Below, piece after piece: positions 1-7,805 of a DNA stretch of 16,098 nucleotides. Origin of the DNA: Leptospira ellisii (GTDB lineage Bacteria > Spirochaetota > Leptospiria > Leptospirales > Leptospiraceae). The notes under the pieces were generated by a model. That model ran no database searches and was not told the DNA's origin. It worked only from the letters and a program-made list of their open reading frames with translations. Each line of letters starts with the position of its first letter. Positions within the stretch are counted from its first letter, which is position 1. The stretch lies in the NCBI RefSeq assembly GCF_002811955.1, contig NZ_NPEF01000080.1, forward strand, positions 1-16,098, written 5' to 3'. The translations under genes and the position numbers were made by a program.

Positions 1-169
1 CGAACACCAACGGAATCGCCCCGCTCATCGCCGACGAGGAAACGTTAGTCGCGCTTCCCTTCCAAAGTCCCGGACCGCCCTTTTCTTCGGAGATAGAACA
101 GAAGGACACAAGAAGAACGGATAAACAAAGTGCTTTTAGATTCGACTTGTACGTCTGAGAGGTCCTCAT
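1..169 (-). CDS. Putative lipoprotein, N-terminal part only (gene runs off the left edge)
   Basis: The reading frame opens with ATG at 169 and stays open to the window edge, giving 56 residues. The start MRTSQTYKSNLK is positively charged. It is followed by a hydrophobic stretch (ALCLSVLLVSF) and Cys24 (VSFC-SIS), which fits a loose spirochaete lipobox cleaved before Cys24. The mature part seen so far is Gly/Ser-rich and shows no recognisable domain. It starts 30 bases after the stop of the acyltransferase gene on the same strand, so the two may be cotranscribed. No good Shine-Dalgarno is visible. The signal peptide is seen directly, the lipidation is inferred, and the function is unknown because most of the gene is missing. 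Confidence 0.6.
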   Translation of the reverse strand, partial: MRTSQTYKSNLKALCLSVLLVSFCSISEEKGGPGLWKGSATNVSSSAMSGAIPLVF

Positions 170-199
170 TGTTCGGTTTTCGGATGTTATTTTAGAATA

Positions 200-901
200 T
201 TAAACTTTTCTTAATTCTTCCGCTTTTTCGATGCAGCGTTCACGGTTGTCGAGCATGGCCCTTTCCACCTTCAACCTGGTTTCCTCGAAACTCTTTTCAT
301 CCAGACTTCTCGGCACGTAAATAGGTTCCCCGTAGGAGACGACGAACGTGGTGAAGGGTTTGGGGATCCTATGTTTATCCCACGCGCGTTCCGCGATCCA
401 CTGACGGGTACATTCGTAATGAAAGGGAACGATCGGAATCTGAGATACTTGTGCGCAGGCGATCAATCCCGGTTGTACGATAAACGCGGGGCCCCGCGGT
501 CCGTCCGGTGTGATCGCCGCGGGAAGATTTTTTTTGAGGTGTTGAAAAAGCGCCTTCAACGCTTTGGAACCGCCCTTCGAGGAACTTCCCCGAATGCTGT
601 AATTTCCGAAACGATGAACCACTTCGTTGATGAAGTCCCCGTCCTTGGATTCGGATATCAAAACTGCCGCGCCCGCATTTCGGTTTAAATAAGGGGAATA
701 TAAAACGTTCGTATGCCAGATGGAAAGGATATACGGCTTTTTTTCCTTGCGGATCCGAAGCAGACTTTCGTCGCCGATGTCGATCCTTTTAGAAGTAAAA
801 CCGATCAGCCTCTGAAGATTCACGACTAAAAAGGGAATCAACCAGATCAAAAATTTTCGTTTGAAGGAATTTTTCTCGTCCTTCTTGGGAGATTCTTCCA
901 T
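200..901 (-). CDS. DUF374 / lysophospholipid acyltransferase (LPLAT)-like family protein
   Basis: The 233-residue protein matches the DUF374 (COG2121) pattern of LPLAT-like proteins. There is a basic, hydrophobic N-terminal segment ([15 protein letters not shown], about 13-27), WH at 62-63 in place of the usual acyltransferase HxxxxD start, [10 protein letters not shown] near 82-91, RGSSSKGG near 104-111, and the hallmark TPDGPRGP at 131-138. [10 protein letters not shown] follows at 142-151. Relatives are thought to act at the inner membrane in transfer of acyl chains during lipid or lipid A assembly, but the exact substrate of DUF374 proteins is not settled. The length is normal for the family. 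No strong ribosome-binding site precedes ATG 901. That start was kept because it just includes the charged N-terminus and the membrane-binding helix. Family assignment is firm; the substrate is open. Confidence 0.85.
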   Translation of the reverse strand: MEESPKKDEKNSFKRKFLIWLIPFLVVNLQRLIGFTSKRIDIGDESLLRIRKEKKPYILSIWHTNVLYSPYLNRNAGAAVLISESKDGDFINEVVHRFGNYSIRGSSSKGGSKALKALFQHLKKNLPAAITPDGPRGPAFIVQPGLIACAQVSQIPIVPFHYECTRQWIAERAWDKHRIPKPFTTFVVSYGEPIYVPRSLDEKSFEETRLKVERAMLDNRERCIEKAEELRKV

Positions 902-1310
902 GTAACACGAGATTTTTTCGAATTCGTAAATTCATCACCTCTTTTTTGGATCGGATCGGTCCGATAGAACGTGCGAATCGGACGAAGTTTTTTCCGGTTC
1001 GGAATCCGCGTTTTTTATTAAACCGAAGTAAATCATATATTTCTAAAATGAAGGACGACGTTCGTATCGGATGAAGTTTTCTTCGAAGGCCCTTCCCGTT
1101 TTTCTCAGTTTTCTTTCGATCGTTCGATAAAAAACGCGCTTCGCCGCTTCGTTCGACGTTTCCGAATCCGAACTCGTCCGTGTCGAGAGTTTTCCGGGAT
1201 CGAACCGTTTTTCGAAAGGGCGGGTAAAATTCCGAAAAATCAAAAATTGGATCGACCGGAAATTTCCCATCCCATAAAGAGTTTGAATCAAAAAAACATA
1301 GGTTGATCAA
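902..1310. other. Gene-poor spacer between divergent acyltransferase and BASS transporter genes
   Basis: About 409 bases lie between two divergent starts. Long open frames exist on the minus strand, but they have the Arg/Phe/Ser-rich make-up of chance frames in this type of DNA and no recognisable domain. A short hairpin (ATCGGA-TCGG-TCCGAT) lies at 950-965. Promoters for both flanking genes must be here, but I could not find a convincing -35/-10 pair. No RNA gene was recognised. Confidence 0.5.
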
Positions 1311-2177
1311 ATGGAATCCAACTTGCTTACGGCAGTGTTTCTGCCCGTCGCGTTAGCCATCATCATGCTCGGCATGGGAATGGCTTTGACGATCGACGAC
1401 TTCAAACGTATTTTCGTTCTCCCGAAAGCGGTGATCACGGGATTAACGCTTCAGTTGATTCTCCTTCCGGTCGTGGGATGGTTCATCGCCGACGCCTCCG
1501 GGCTCGCACCCGAACTTGCCGTGGGTCTTATGCTTCTGGCGATTTGTCCGGGAGGCGCCACGTCGAACCTGATCACGCACTTGGCGAAAGGAGACGTCGC
1601 ACTTTCGATCACGTTAACCGCAATCACGAGCTGCATCACCGTCTTTTCGATCCCCTTCCTTTTGAATCTGTCGATGAATCATTTCCTAGGCGCAGGACAG
1701 ATGATCGCGCTCAACATTCCGCAGACCATACTGCAGATTTTTCTGATCACGGTTCTTCCCGTTTCGATCGGAATGCTTCTGAACGCGAAACGCCCCGACC
1801 TTTCCCAAAAGTTCGAAAAAACCGTGAAGATACTTTCCGGCCTGTTTCTCGTATTGATCATCGCGGGAGCCATCGTCCGCGAACGCCAAAACATAATCCC
1901 TTTCTTTATCCAAGTGGGTCCCGCTTCCCTGGCGTTGAATCTGATCACCATGGTCCTGGGCTACGTCGGAGCCACCTTGATGAAGGTCACGAAATCTCAG
2001 AGGACCTCGATCACGATCGAAGTGGGGATCCAGAACGGAACGCTCGGAATCGCGATCGCCTCCACGATCCTGCACAATCCCGCGATGGCCGTTCCTTCGG
2101 CGATCTACAGTTTGATCATGTTCGCGACCGGGGGAATTTTCTCCGCCTGGATGCACAGAACGCCCGACGAAACCTGA
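1311..2177 (+). CDS. Bile acid:sodium symporter (BASS/SBF) family transporter
   Basis: This is a 288-residue, very hydrophobic inner-membrane protein with about nine predicted membrane segments, the usual length for bacterial BASS proteins. The family signatures are present: CPGGATSNLITHLAKGD at 79-95 and EVGIQNGTLGIAIA at 237-250. These correspond to the two discontinuous helix regions that bind sodium and substrate in ASBT-type structures. Bacterial members usually move organic anions (2-oxo acids, pantoate, sulfated compounds) with sodium rather than bile acids, so the name gives the family and not the substrate. ATG 1311 follows a weak AGG-containing ribosome-binding region, and the hydrophobic protein begins directly after it. 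The next gene on the same strand is 117 bases away, beyond a strong inverted repeat, so the gene is probably monocistronic. Confidence 0.92.
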   Translation: MESNLLTAVFLPVALAIIMLGMGMALTIDDFKRIFVLPKAVITGLTLQLILLPVVGWFIADASGLAPELAVGLMLLAICPGGATSNLITHLAKGDVALSITLTAITSCITVFSIPFLLNLSMNHFLGAGQMIALNIPQTILQIFLITVLPVSIGMLLNAKRPDLSQKFEKTVKILSGLFLVLIIAGAIVRERQNIIPFFIQVGPASLALNLITMVLGYVGATLMKVTKSQRTSITIEVGIQNGTLGIAIASTILHNPAMAVPSAIYSLIMFATGGIFSAWMHRTPDET

Positions 2178-2182
2178 ACCAT

Positions 2183-2235
2183 CCTTCTCGTGCGGAAGAT
2201 ATATTCTATTTTTTGAATATATCTTCCGCAGAAGG
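2183..2235. terminator. Strong inverted repeat after the BASS gene; possible bidirectional transcription stop
   Basis: The arms TGCGGAAGATATATTC (2191-2206) and its exact reverse complement (2215-2230) form a perfect 16-bp stem with an 8-base loop TATTTTTT. CCTTC at 2183-2187 and GAAGG at 2231-2235 add five pairs outside a 3-base bulge. It begins 5 bases after the BASS stop codon (2175-2177). There is no T-tract after the right arm, so it is not a textbook intrinsic terminator. It could also protect the mRNA end or be a dispersed palindrome. Confidence 0.5.
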
Positions 2236-2294
2236 TCCGGATCCTCCCGCGTTTTTTACTTGGAAAAGAAACGACGCGGGTTAAAACGATTCCC

Positions 2295-2987
2295 GTGAAG
2301 ACACGCCTCAGAAAAAAAGCGGCTCTGATTCTGCTGTTTTCCTTCCTCTCCTGCACGACGATAGGATTTCACCGCGATTCGATCCGTAAGGATATCGACT
2401 TCGGAGAAGAGGAGACGCTCCGTCTCTGCGTATGGAAAGACAAAAAAATCGACGCGGAAGAACTCCGTATTCTCGTTTCCGCCTGGAACGAAGAATTAGA
2501 ACTTTATAAAATTAGAATACGACTTGCGGAAGTCTTCGATTGGGAGCGCCCCGGCTGGACGGGCTTCGCCATCATGGACCAGGTCTTTCAAGCGCCCCTA
2601 CCTTCCGGATGCGATCGTCTACTCGCCGTCGCGGGCGGAAAACTCGGCGACACGGTCTTCGAAGTCGTGGGGATTTTTCTCGCGTTTTTCGGAATCCCCA
2701 GCTTTCAGGTGTTAGGCGCTGTGGAAACACGCACCGGCACGAGGGGTTACGTCCTGGGACAGACGAGAACCCTTACACATTGGATCGTAGGCGGTCCGGA
2801 AAAGACGTTGATCCACGAAGGTTATCATCTTTTAGGATGCGGCCATTCCTTTTTTCTAAGCGATTGTTATCTGAAAATCCGCGAGGTCAAGGAATGGAAA
2901 CGGAAAAACCGCACCGCGGGCGCGGATTTTTTTCCGTCCCTGGGGGAAGACGGGGACGTGTTCCTGAAAAATCCCTGGGAACGTTAG
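2295..2987 (+). CDS. Putative lipoprotein with metzincin-type zinc protease motif
   Basis: The 230-residue protein starts at GTG 2295. The N-terminus is MKTRLRKKAALILLFSFLSC, with lipobox Cys20, so it is probably an exported, lipid-anchored protein. Residues 174-184 read HEGYHLLGCGH, a complete HExxHxxGxxH motif. In metzincin metalloproteases the three histidines bind zinc and the glutamate is the catalytic base. Two further Cys (C182 inside the motif, C191 after it) and C106 could form disulfides. No methionine follows the motif, so the usual metzincin Met-turn is absent. A hydrophobic stretch at about 120-132 (FEVVGIFLAFFGI) precedes the motif. GTG was chosen because it places a normal signal peptide before Cys20, although no clear Shine-Dalgarno is seen. 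I do not recognise a named family. Protease activity is inferred from the motif alone. Confidence 0.75.
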   Translation: MKTRLRKKAALILLFSFLSCTTIGFHRDSIRKDIDFGEEETLRLCVWKDKKIDAEELRILVSAWNEELELYKIRIRLAEVFDWERPGWTGFAIMDQVFQAPLPSGCDRLLAVAGGKLGDTVFEVVGIFLAFFGIPSFQVLGAVETRTGTRGYVLGQTRTLTHWIVGGPEKTLIHEGYHLLGCGHSFFLSDCYLKIREVKEWKRKNRTAGADFFPSLGEDGDVFLKNPWER

Positions 2988-3106
2988 TCGCTCTTAGACC
3001 GGCAACGGCTTAGGCTTTCGAAATCGATCGCGTCGAATCGAGAAGAATCCCTCGGGTTCCCGCAAACTTTTCTTTCAGAACCGGAACGTATTTTCAGGAT
3101 GGATTT

Positions 3107-4063
3107 ATGGAAGTTTCGGAATCCAGATGGAAACCGTTTTTAGGAGCCTCCCTTATTTTGGCGGGCGCCGTTTTTTTCTCCGCAAAAGCGGTTTTCGTAA
3201 AACTCGTCTACCGTTACGACGTGGATTCGATCACCGCGCTGACCTTACGTATGCTGTTCGCCGTGCCGTTTTTCGCCTGGATCGCGATCCGATCCCGAAA
3301 ACGGGAAAACTCGATTCCTTTGACGAAAAAGGATTGGGGACTGATTCTGATCCTCGCTTTTTTGGGATATTACCTGGCGAGCCTTTTCGACTTCATCGGT
3401 CTGGAATACATCTCCGCCGGACTGGAACGTCTGACCCTTTTCGTGTATCCCACGATCGTACTCGTGATCAGTTCCATACTATATAAGAGAAACATAAAGT
3501 TAGTCGAAATATTCGCGATCGTCCTGACCTATTCGGGAATCGCGGTCGCTTTCGTCGGAGATATCCGCAACGAAGGACCGGACGCCGTCAAAGGAGTGTT
3601 ATACGTCTTCGCTTCCGCGGCCGCCTATTCGCTTTATCTGGTGGGGAGCGAATCCCTGATCCCTAAAATCGGTTCCGTAAAATTCACCTCGTATCTGATG
3701 CTTCTTTCGGGTCTGATTGTGATTCTGCACTTTTTTCTCGTAAGGGATTTGAGCCTGCTGGTTCAACCGCTTCCGGTGTATGCGTACGGACTGGCACTCG
3801 GGGTTTTGACCACGGTGATTCCCGCGTATTTCACTTCCGAAGGGATCCGGATGATCGGTTCGGGAAGGGCGGCGATCGTAGGTTCCGTAGGACCGATTTC
3901 CACGATTCTTCTTGCGTGGATTTTTTTGGGAGAACCGATCACTTCCTCGGGACTGACGGGAACGGTTCTCGTACTCGCCGGAGTTCTCTCCATCGGAAGG
4001 AAAAAATCGGAAGGCAAATCGGAAACCGCCGACCGGGAAGATTCCGCGAACGTTTCCGGTTGA
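3107..4063 (+). CDS. EamA/DMT-superfamily transporter
   Basis: The 318-residue inner-membrane protein has about ten predicted membrane segments in two EamA repeats, roughly 14-148 and 161-298. Typical features are the conserved start of the first repeat (ILAGAVFFSAKAVFVKL, 17-33), GLEYISAGLERLTLFVYP at 98-115 and, in the second repeat, GSVGPISTILLAWIFLGEP at 259-277. Family members export amino acids, metabolites or drugs. The substrate cannot be read from the sequence. A charged tail of about 20 residues (RKKSEGKSETADREDS) follows the last helix and should be cytoplasmic. ATG 3107 follows AGGATGG at a suitable distance. The gene is 119 bases after the protease-like lipoprotein and converges on the DUF1566 gene with only 18 bases between stops. 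Confidence 0.9.
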   Translation: MEVSESRWKPFLGASLILAGAVFFSAKAVFVKLVYRYDVDSITALTLRMLFAVPFFAWIAIRSRKRENSIPLTKKDWGLILILAFLGYYLASLFDFIGLEYISAGLERLTLFVYPTIVLVISSILYKRNIKLVEIFAIVLTYSGIAVAFVGDIRNEGPDAVKGVLYVFASAAAYSLYLVGSESLIPKIGSVKFTSYLMLLSGLIVILHFFLVRDLSLLVQPLPVYAYGLALGVLTTVIPAYFTSEGIRMIGSGRAAIVGSVGPISTILLAWIFLGEPITSSGLTGTVLVLAGVLSIGRKKSEGKSETADREDSANVSG

Positions 4064-4081
4064 ATCTATATCGAAACCGGA
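4055..4081. terminator. Weak hairpin between two convergent genes
   Basis: TCCGGTT (4055-4061) pairs with AACCGGA (4075-4081), a 7-bp stem with a 13-base loop. It overlaps the end of the DMT gene and abuts the stop of the opposing lipoprotein gene. There is no T-tract on either side, so termination is only a suggestion from its position. Confidence 0.3.
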
Positions 4082-5482
4082 TCACTGTGAAACGGGAGCG
4101 TCCGCCACACAACGGACCGATTCCGAGTAAGCGGGATTGGTGCTGGCAAGAAACCCGTAACTGATGTCGAACATAAAAGCGCCCTCGCTTCCGGGGTTAC
4201 GGTTGATGTTGCTCATCCAATACTGGGTGTTGGTCAAGGTGTTGGGAAACGAATTCTCGTCGATCGAAGTGGTCCCCGAAGGCAAATCATAACGTACGAT
4301 CGAAAGGTATTCCCTCACGCTCGGCATCCTCCAACGGACTCCGGCCGAATTCAGGGAATCGCACGTAACCAAAGCGGACTGCCACGCGGAGGAAAGGTCG
4401 CTGACCACGTTCTGACAATTCGAGCCCTCTTTTCCCACCATACATTTCTGCCAAAGAAGATTCGTGTTTTGATCGAGAACCGTTCCGTCTCCGCGATCGA
4501 CGAAATTCTGAGCCGGAAAATTCCCGCCGGAAACGCAACGAACGCCTAACGCGACGGACTCGTTCGCGTTTTGATTGTTTCCCGTGGAATAGAGCAACGT
4601 CCATCGTTTCGGAGGGGAGGAAAGGGGATCGCTTACGGAACTGGACCAAACCTGGTTGTTCCCGTCCGGAAAGACGACCGGATCGATATAAGGCGGATCG
4701 TTGTCATACGAGGTTAGAGTAAACAGTTCCCGAATGTCGGGAAGTCTCCAAGAGCGGATTCCCGCATAAGCGGTGTCGTTTAACGCGGAGCAGGAATTGA
4801 TAGCGTTCGAATAGGTCATCGTGGTAGCGCCTAACGCAGTACAATCCACCGCATTCGTTCCCTGACGACAGAGTTTCCAGATAAGTCCCGTGTTTTTGTC
4901 GTAGACGACCGGTTGCGCCGGATCGGCGGCCACCTTTTGAAACGAGGGGGCGATGCCGGGATAATCCCCGTCTTGTCCCGGAAAGGTTGCGTTTCCGCAG
5001 GCGATCGTGTTTAACGAATCGTCGGAACAGTCGTTTTGTCCCGCGTCCGAAATCGGAGTAAAAACGCTTACGCTTACCGTATAGGCTCGGACGTTCCCGT
5101 TTCCGGCGACGATCATATAGGACACGGGAGAGGAAAAATCGTTTTCGGTGACCCCGCTGATTTGTTGTATCCCGTTTACGAATACGGAAGCTCCGGGAGA
5201 AACCGTAAATGCGGCCTTCAGATGTCTCGTCGCGCCGAAAGGAACTTTGGCGGTGATGTCGGTTTCGGTTACGATTGCCGAATAAGAACGAACGAGATAA
5301 TTTTCGGTGCTCGGAAATTCGAATGTGATCAGTTCGTTGCCCGTGGAACCGAAGACGAAATTAAAACCTCCTTGCAGCAACAAACCCGCGTTTGACGACG
5401 CGTCCAAACTGATCCGGCTGGCCTGCGCACAACCGAGAAATGAAAAACATAAAAAGATCCGGAACCCTTTCGATAAAACCAT
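4082..5482 (-). CDS. Lipoprotein with N-terminal beta-sandwich-like region and two DUF1566 (Lcl) domains
   Basis: The protein has 466 residues. The signal peptide (MVLSKGFRIFLCFSFLGC) has lipobox FLGC and Cys18, so surface or periplasmic anchoring is likely. Residues about 50-140 resemble the repeated beta-sandwich modules common in Leptospira and Bacteroidetes lipoproteins (a DUF5018-like pattern ending RAYTVSVSV). Two DUF1566/Lcl C-terminal-type domains follow. The first spans about 193-317, with YDKNTGLIWKLC, WRLPDIRELFTL at 245-256 and a closing VRCV. The second spans about 327-460, with DQNTNLLWQKC, WRMPSVREYLSIV at 384-396 and VRCV at 456-459. Each domain holds several Cys that could pair. 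DUF1566 lipoproteins are expanded in Leptospira, and their role is mostly unknown although envelope and host-contact roles have been proposed. The gene lies downstream of the SpoIIE phosphatase on the same strand, 259 bases away. Confidence 0.85.
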   Translation of the reverse strand: MVLSKGFRIFLCFSFLGCAQASRISLDASSNAGLLLQGGFNFVFGSTGNELITFEFPSTENYLVRSYSAIVTETDITAKVPFGATRHLKAAFTVSPGASVFVNGIQQISGVTENDFSSPVSYMIVAGNGNVRAYTVSVSVFTPISDAGQNDCSDDSLNTIACGNATFPGQDGDYPGIAPSFQKVAADPAQPVVYDKNTGLIWKLCRQGTNAVDCTALGATTMTYSNAINSCSALNDTAYAGIRSWRLPDIRELFTLTSYDNDPPYIDPVVFPDGNNQVWSSSVSDPLSSPPKRWTLLYSTGNNQNANESVALGVRCVSGGNFPAQNFVDRGDGTVLDQNTNLLWQKCMVGKEGSNCQNVVSDLSSAWQSALVTCDSLNSAGVRWRMPSVREYLSIVRYDLPSGTTSIDENSFPNTLTNTQYWMSNINRNPGSEGAFMFDISYGFLASTNPAYSESVRCVADAPVSQ

Positions 5483-5741
5483 TGTGCGCTATCGTTTGCC
5501 GTTTTTTACCGACGAATTCTCCTTTCGATGAAACCAGTTCATCGAATGACGGAAACAACCGATCTTATATCTACGAATCGGGGGCTTCCCCTACCAAGTT
5601 CAACAATCAATTCATAAACAGTTGATCGTTTTTTATAAGATCGAATTCAAAATAATTTTGCTTTTTCCACATTTCTTTTTGCCAGGTTTGAAAATTTCGA
5701 AGTCCACGTCAAGTGGATAGAAATTGCATTTAGAGCGAGAT

Positions 5742-7463
5742 TTAGTATATATCCAAAACCAATAAGGCGATATCGTCTCCGAAATTTCCGCCGGAATACT
5801 CGAAAAGATCCGAAACGATCTGATCGATATAATCCTCGATCGTTTCCGCATCCAAATATTCTTCCAAAATGGAAATCAATCCGGGTAGATCCAAAATATT
5901 TCCCTGTCCGTCGAAAATTTCATACATCCCGTCGGAAAAAAATACGATTCGATCCCCGTGCAGAAGATCGATGGCTTGATCGTAGTATTGGGCGCCGTCG
6001 AACGCGAGCAGAGGAAGATTCATCCCGTCGAGTTCGATCCTTTTTCCGTCCCGAAACAAAAGGATCGGAGGATGCCCCGCATAGGAGTAGAGAAGGCGTT
6101 TCGATTCGGGAATATATTTCACGCGCACCGCGGAGATATGATGATCCACCACCAAGGGTTTGAGATCCTCCACGATACGGGACAATCCCTGCGCGGGACT
6201 CAAACCCATTCTTGCGGAATTTTTAAAGGAGATCACCACCATTCCGGAAACCATCGCGGACGAAATCCCGTGCCCGGAAACGTCAGCAAACAATATGTCC
6301 ACGCTCCCGTCCTGATTCTGTATCGTACTGATGACGTCTCCCCCCACTTTTTCGAAGGGACGGAAATACGTTTCCATCCTGAAAAATCGCGAATCCGGAA
6401 ACGTCCGATCCACAAGGGATCTCTGCGTGAGTCTTCCCAGTTCGAGGTCGTAGTGCATACGGTCGTAAAAGGCGTTTAACGTACCTTCTTTTTTCTTACG
6501 ATCGAACGCGAGCAGAATCAGATCCCCGATCAGTCCCAGAATGGAAATCTCCTCTTCGGTCCAGACTCGATCCTCGGACAACATATCCATTCCGAAAAAA
6601 CCGATCTCCTTTCCTTCGTATCGAAGCCCGATGATGAGCAGCGAACGGATTCCCCGCGGAAGAATCAGATCCCGCAAAAAAGAATCCTCTCCTTCTATCT
6701 CCTCCCTCGAATTCAGTGCGACGTACCCGAACTTGCGGATCCTTTCAAACCGTTCCGGGGGAATATTGCCTACGGGTATTTTTTGGAAGTGCTCCACGAA
6801 GGAGGGAATTCCTTCGCGGCACCATTCGTACGTGTTGGAAAGATACTTGTTGGAATTGGAATATTCTATGATATACGCGCGATCCGCGTTGCAGATTCTT
6901 CCCGCCTTCTCCATGGAATCCCGTACGGCAGTGTCCAATTCCGTAGGGGGAAGCGTGATGAAACTTTTTGAGATCTCCGTGAGCTGGCTTTGGAGAAAGA
7001 GCGAATAACGCAGCTGATCCTGGGTTTGTTTAAGCGCCGTGATGTCCCTCTGCGATCCCCATACGTGTTCCAGTTTTCCGTCCTTGATCACTCCGACCAC
7101 GCCGTTCAAAAAGTATTTCGAATTTCCGAAACGGTCCAACTCCCTCGATTCCACGTCCTTCATATTGTATCCGGACGAAACGAATCGATACAGATGATCC
7201 AAGTCTTCGGGAGCGTCGGAGGGAATCAACTGGGAGAGGGACAATCCCATCATTTCGGAAGCGGATGAATATCCGTACATCTTCGCCATCGCGTCGTTGC
7301 AGATTCCTAGTCTAGCGCGTGTTAGGAGAAGTTCCACCTGTTCTTTCGGGGGCAGATTCGTGGATATCGGAACGTCCAGATGAAAACACCAGATTCCTTC
7401 GGGGCTGTGAAGAAAAAAGTCCCTGTATCTTTCCAACTCGAACGATTCCGACTCGATCCGCAT
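5742..7463 (-). CDS. PAS-GAF-SpoIIE (PP2C-type) serine/threonine phosphatase
   Basis: The 573-residue protein has no signal peptide and is a cytoplasmic signalling protein. A PAS domain covers about 10-146 (GICNDAMAKMYGYSS at 53-67, closing with WGSQRDIT near 135-142). A GAF-like sensor covers about 157-322. A SpoIIE/PP2C phosphatase domain covers about 355-573. Metal-binding and catalytic landmarks are intact: VGGD (D376), ADVSGHG (D394-G399), AGHPP near 462-466, FSDGMYE (D511) and GDDIALLVL (D563, D564). Such RsbU-like proteins dephosphorylate STAS-type anti-anti-sigma factors in partner-switching systems, with PAS and GAF setting the input. No STAS or anti-sigma gene lies in the window, so the partner must be elsewhere. 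The region upstream of ATG 7463 has no strong Shine-Dalgarno. Domain calls are firm; ligand and target are unknown. Confidence 0.93.
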   Translation of the reverse strand: MRIESESFELERYRDFFLHSPEGIWCFHLDVPISTNLPPKEQVELLLTRARLGICNDAMAKMYGYSSASEMMGLSLSQLIPSDAPEDLDHLYRFVSSGYNMKDVESRELDRFGNSKYFLNGVVGVIKDGKLEHVWGSQRDITALKQTQDQLRYSLFLQSQLTEISKSFITLPPTELDTAVRDSMEKAGRICNADRAYIIEYSNSNKYLSNTYEWCREGIPSFVEHFQKIPVGNIPPERFERIRKFGYVALNSREEIEGEDSFLRDLILPRGIRSLLIIGLRYEGKEIGFFGMDMLSEDRVWTEEEISILGLIGDLILLAFDRKKKEGTLNAFYDRMHYDLELGRLTQRSLVDRTFPDSRFFRMETYFRPFEKVGGDVISTIQNQDGSVDILFADVSGHGISSAMVSGMVVISFKNSARMGLSPAQGLSRIVEDLKPLVVDHHISAVRVKYIPESKRLLYSYAGHPPILLFRDGKRIELDGMNLPLLAFDGAQYYDQAIDLLHGDRIVFFSDGMYEIFDGQGNILDLPGLISILEEYLDAETIEDYIDQIVSDLFEYSGGNFGDDIALLVLDIY

Positions 7464-7567
7464 ACTTTTTGGTTTCCGAAAAATTCAGCCTTTATTGTTT
7501 CCTTCGGCGACAAAGGTCAAAGGTTTTTATCCGGAACTTTGAAAAAGAGGTTCCGTTTCGGAAAAAA

Positions 7568-7768
7568 CGGGAGTTCCCGCGCAACCCCGTGCGTCCGGTT
7601 GAAAAGGAGACGTTCGTTCCGAAATCAAGACGGCTCTTGCCGAATTAAGAGCGGGGAGTTCCCACGCTCTTGTCGCAGGAGGGACATCTGGGTCGGAATT
7701 TACGGGATTTTTCCGGCAAAGATTCCGTACGAACGATAATTCTACCGTCAAAACGTGCGGGAACTCCC
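7568..7768. repeat. Three copies of a small near-palindrome, GGGAGTTCCC
   Basis: Copy 1 is CGGGAGTTCCCG at 7568-7579. Copy 2 is GGGAGTTCCC at 7654-7663. Copy 3 is the exact reverse complement, GGGAACTCCC, at 7759-7768. Each copy has 4-5-bp arms around a 2-base centre. Spacing between copies is 85 and 105 bases. From memory, Leptospira intergenic regions often carry related GGGAACTCC-type palindromes, so these may be a dispersed genomic repeat rather than a local operator. Confidence 0.55.
7633..7671 (+). promoter_or_regulatory. Overlapping, mutually exclusive hairpins
   Basis: AAGAGC at 7647-7652 can pair with GCTCTT at 7633-7638. Alternatively, AAGAGCG (7647-7653) together with GGGA (7654-7657) can pair with TCCC (7660-7663) and CGCTCTT (7665-7671), an 11-bp stem with a single bulged A7664. 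The two folds cannot coexist. Whether this lies inside a transcript is unknown, because the transcription start of the small operon about 190 bases downstream is not known. Confidence 0.35.
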
Positions 7769-7805
7769 TCCCTTCACCCGAAAAATTTCCGAAAAAACCA
7801 AACCG

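Noticed and set aside
1043..1291. 82-residue minus-strand frame in the same spacer
   Set aside because: Basic, low-complexity composition, no Shine-Dalgarno, no recognisable motif. A real small gene cannot be fully excluded.
789..1310. 173-residue open frame on the minus strand covering the acyltransferase/BASS spacer
   Set aside because: It overlaps the acyltransferase start in another frame, is Arg/Phe/Ser-rich like chance frames here, shows no domain, and has no ribosome-binding site.
1478..2284. 268-residue plus-strand frame
   Set aside because: It is an out-of-frame shadow of the BASS gene, extremely rich in Arg, Asp and His, without any domain.
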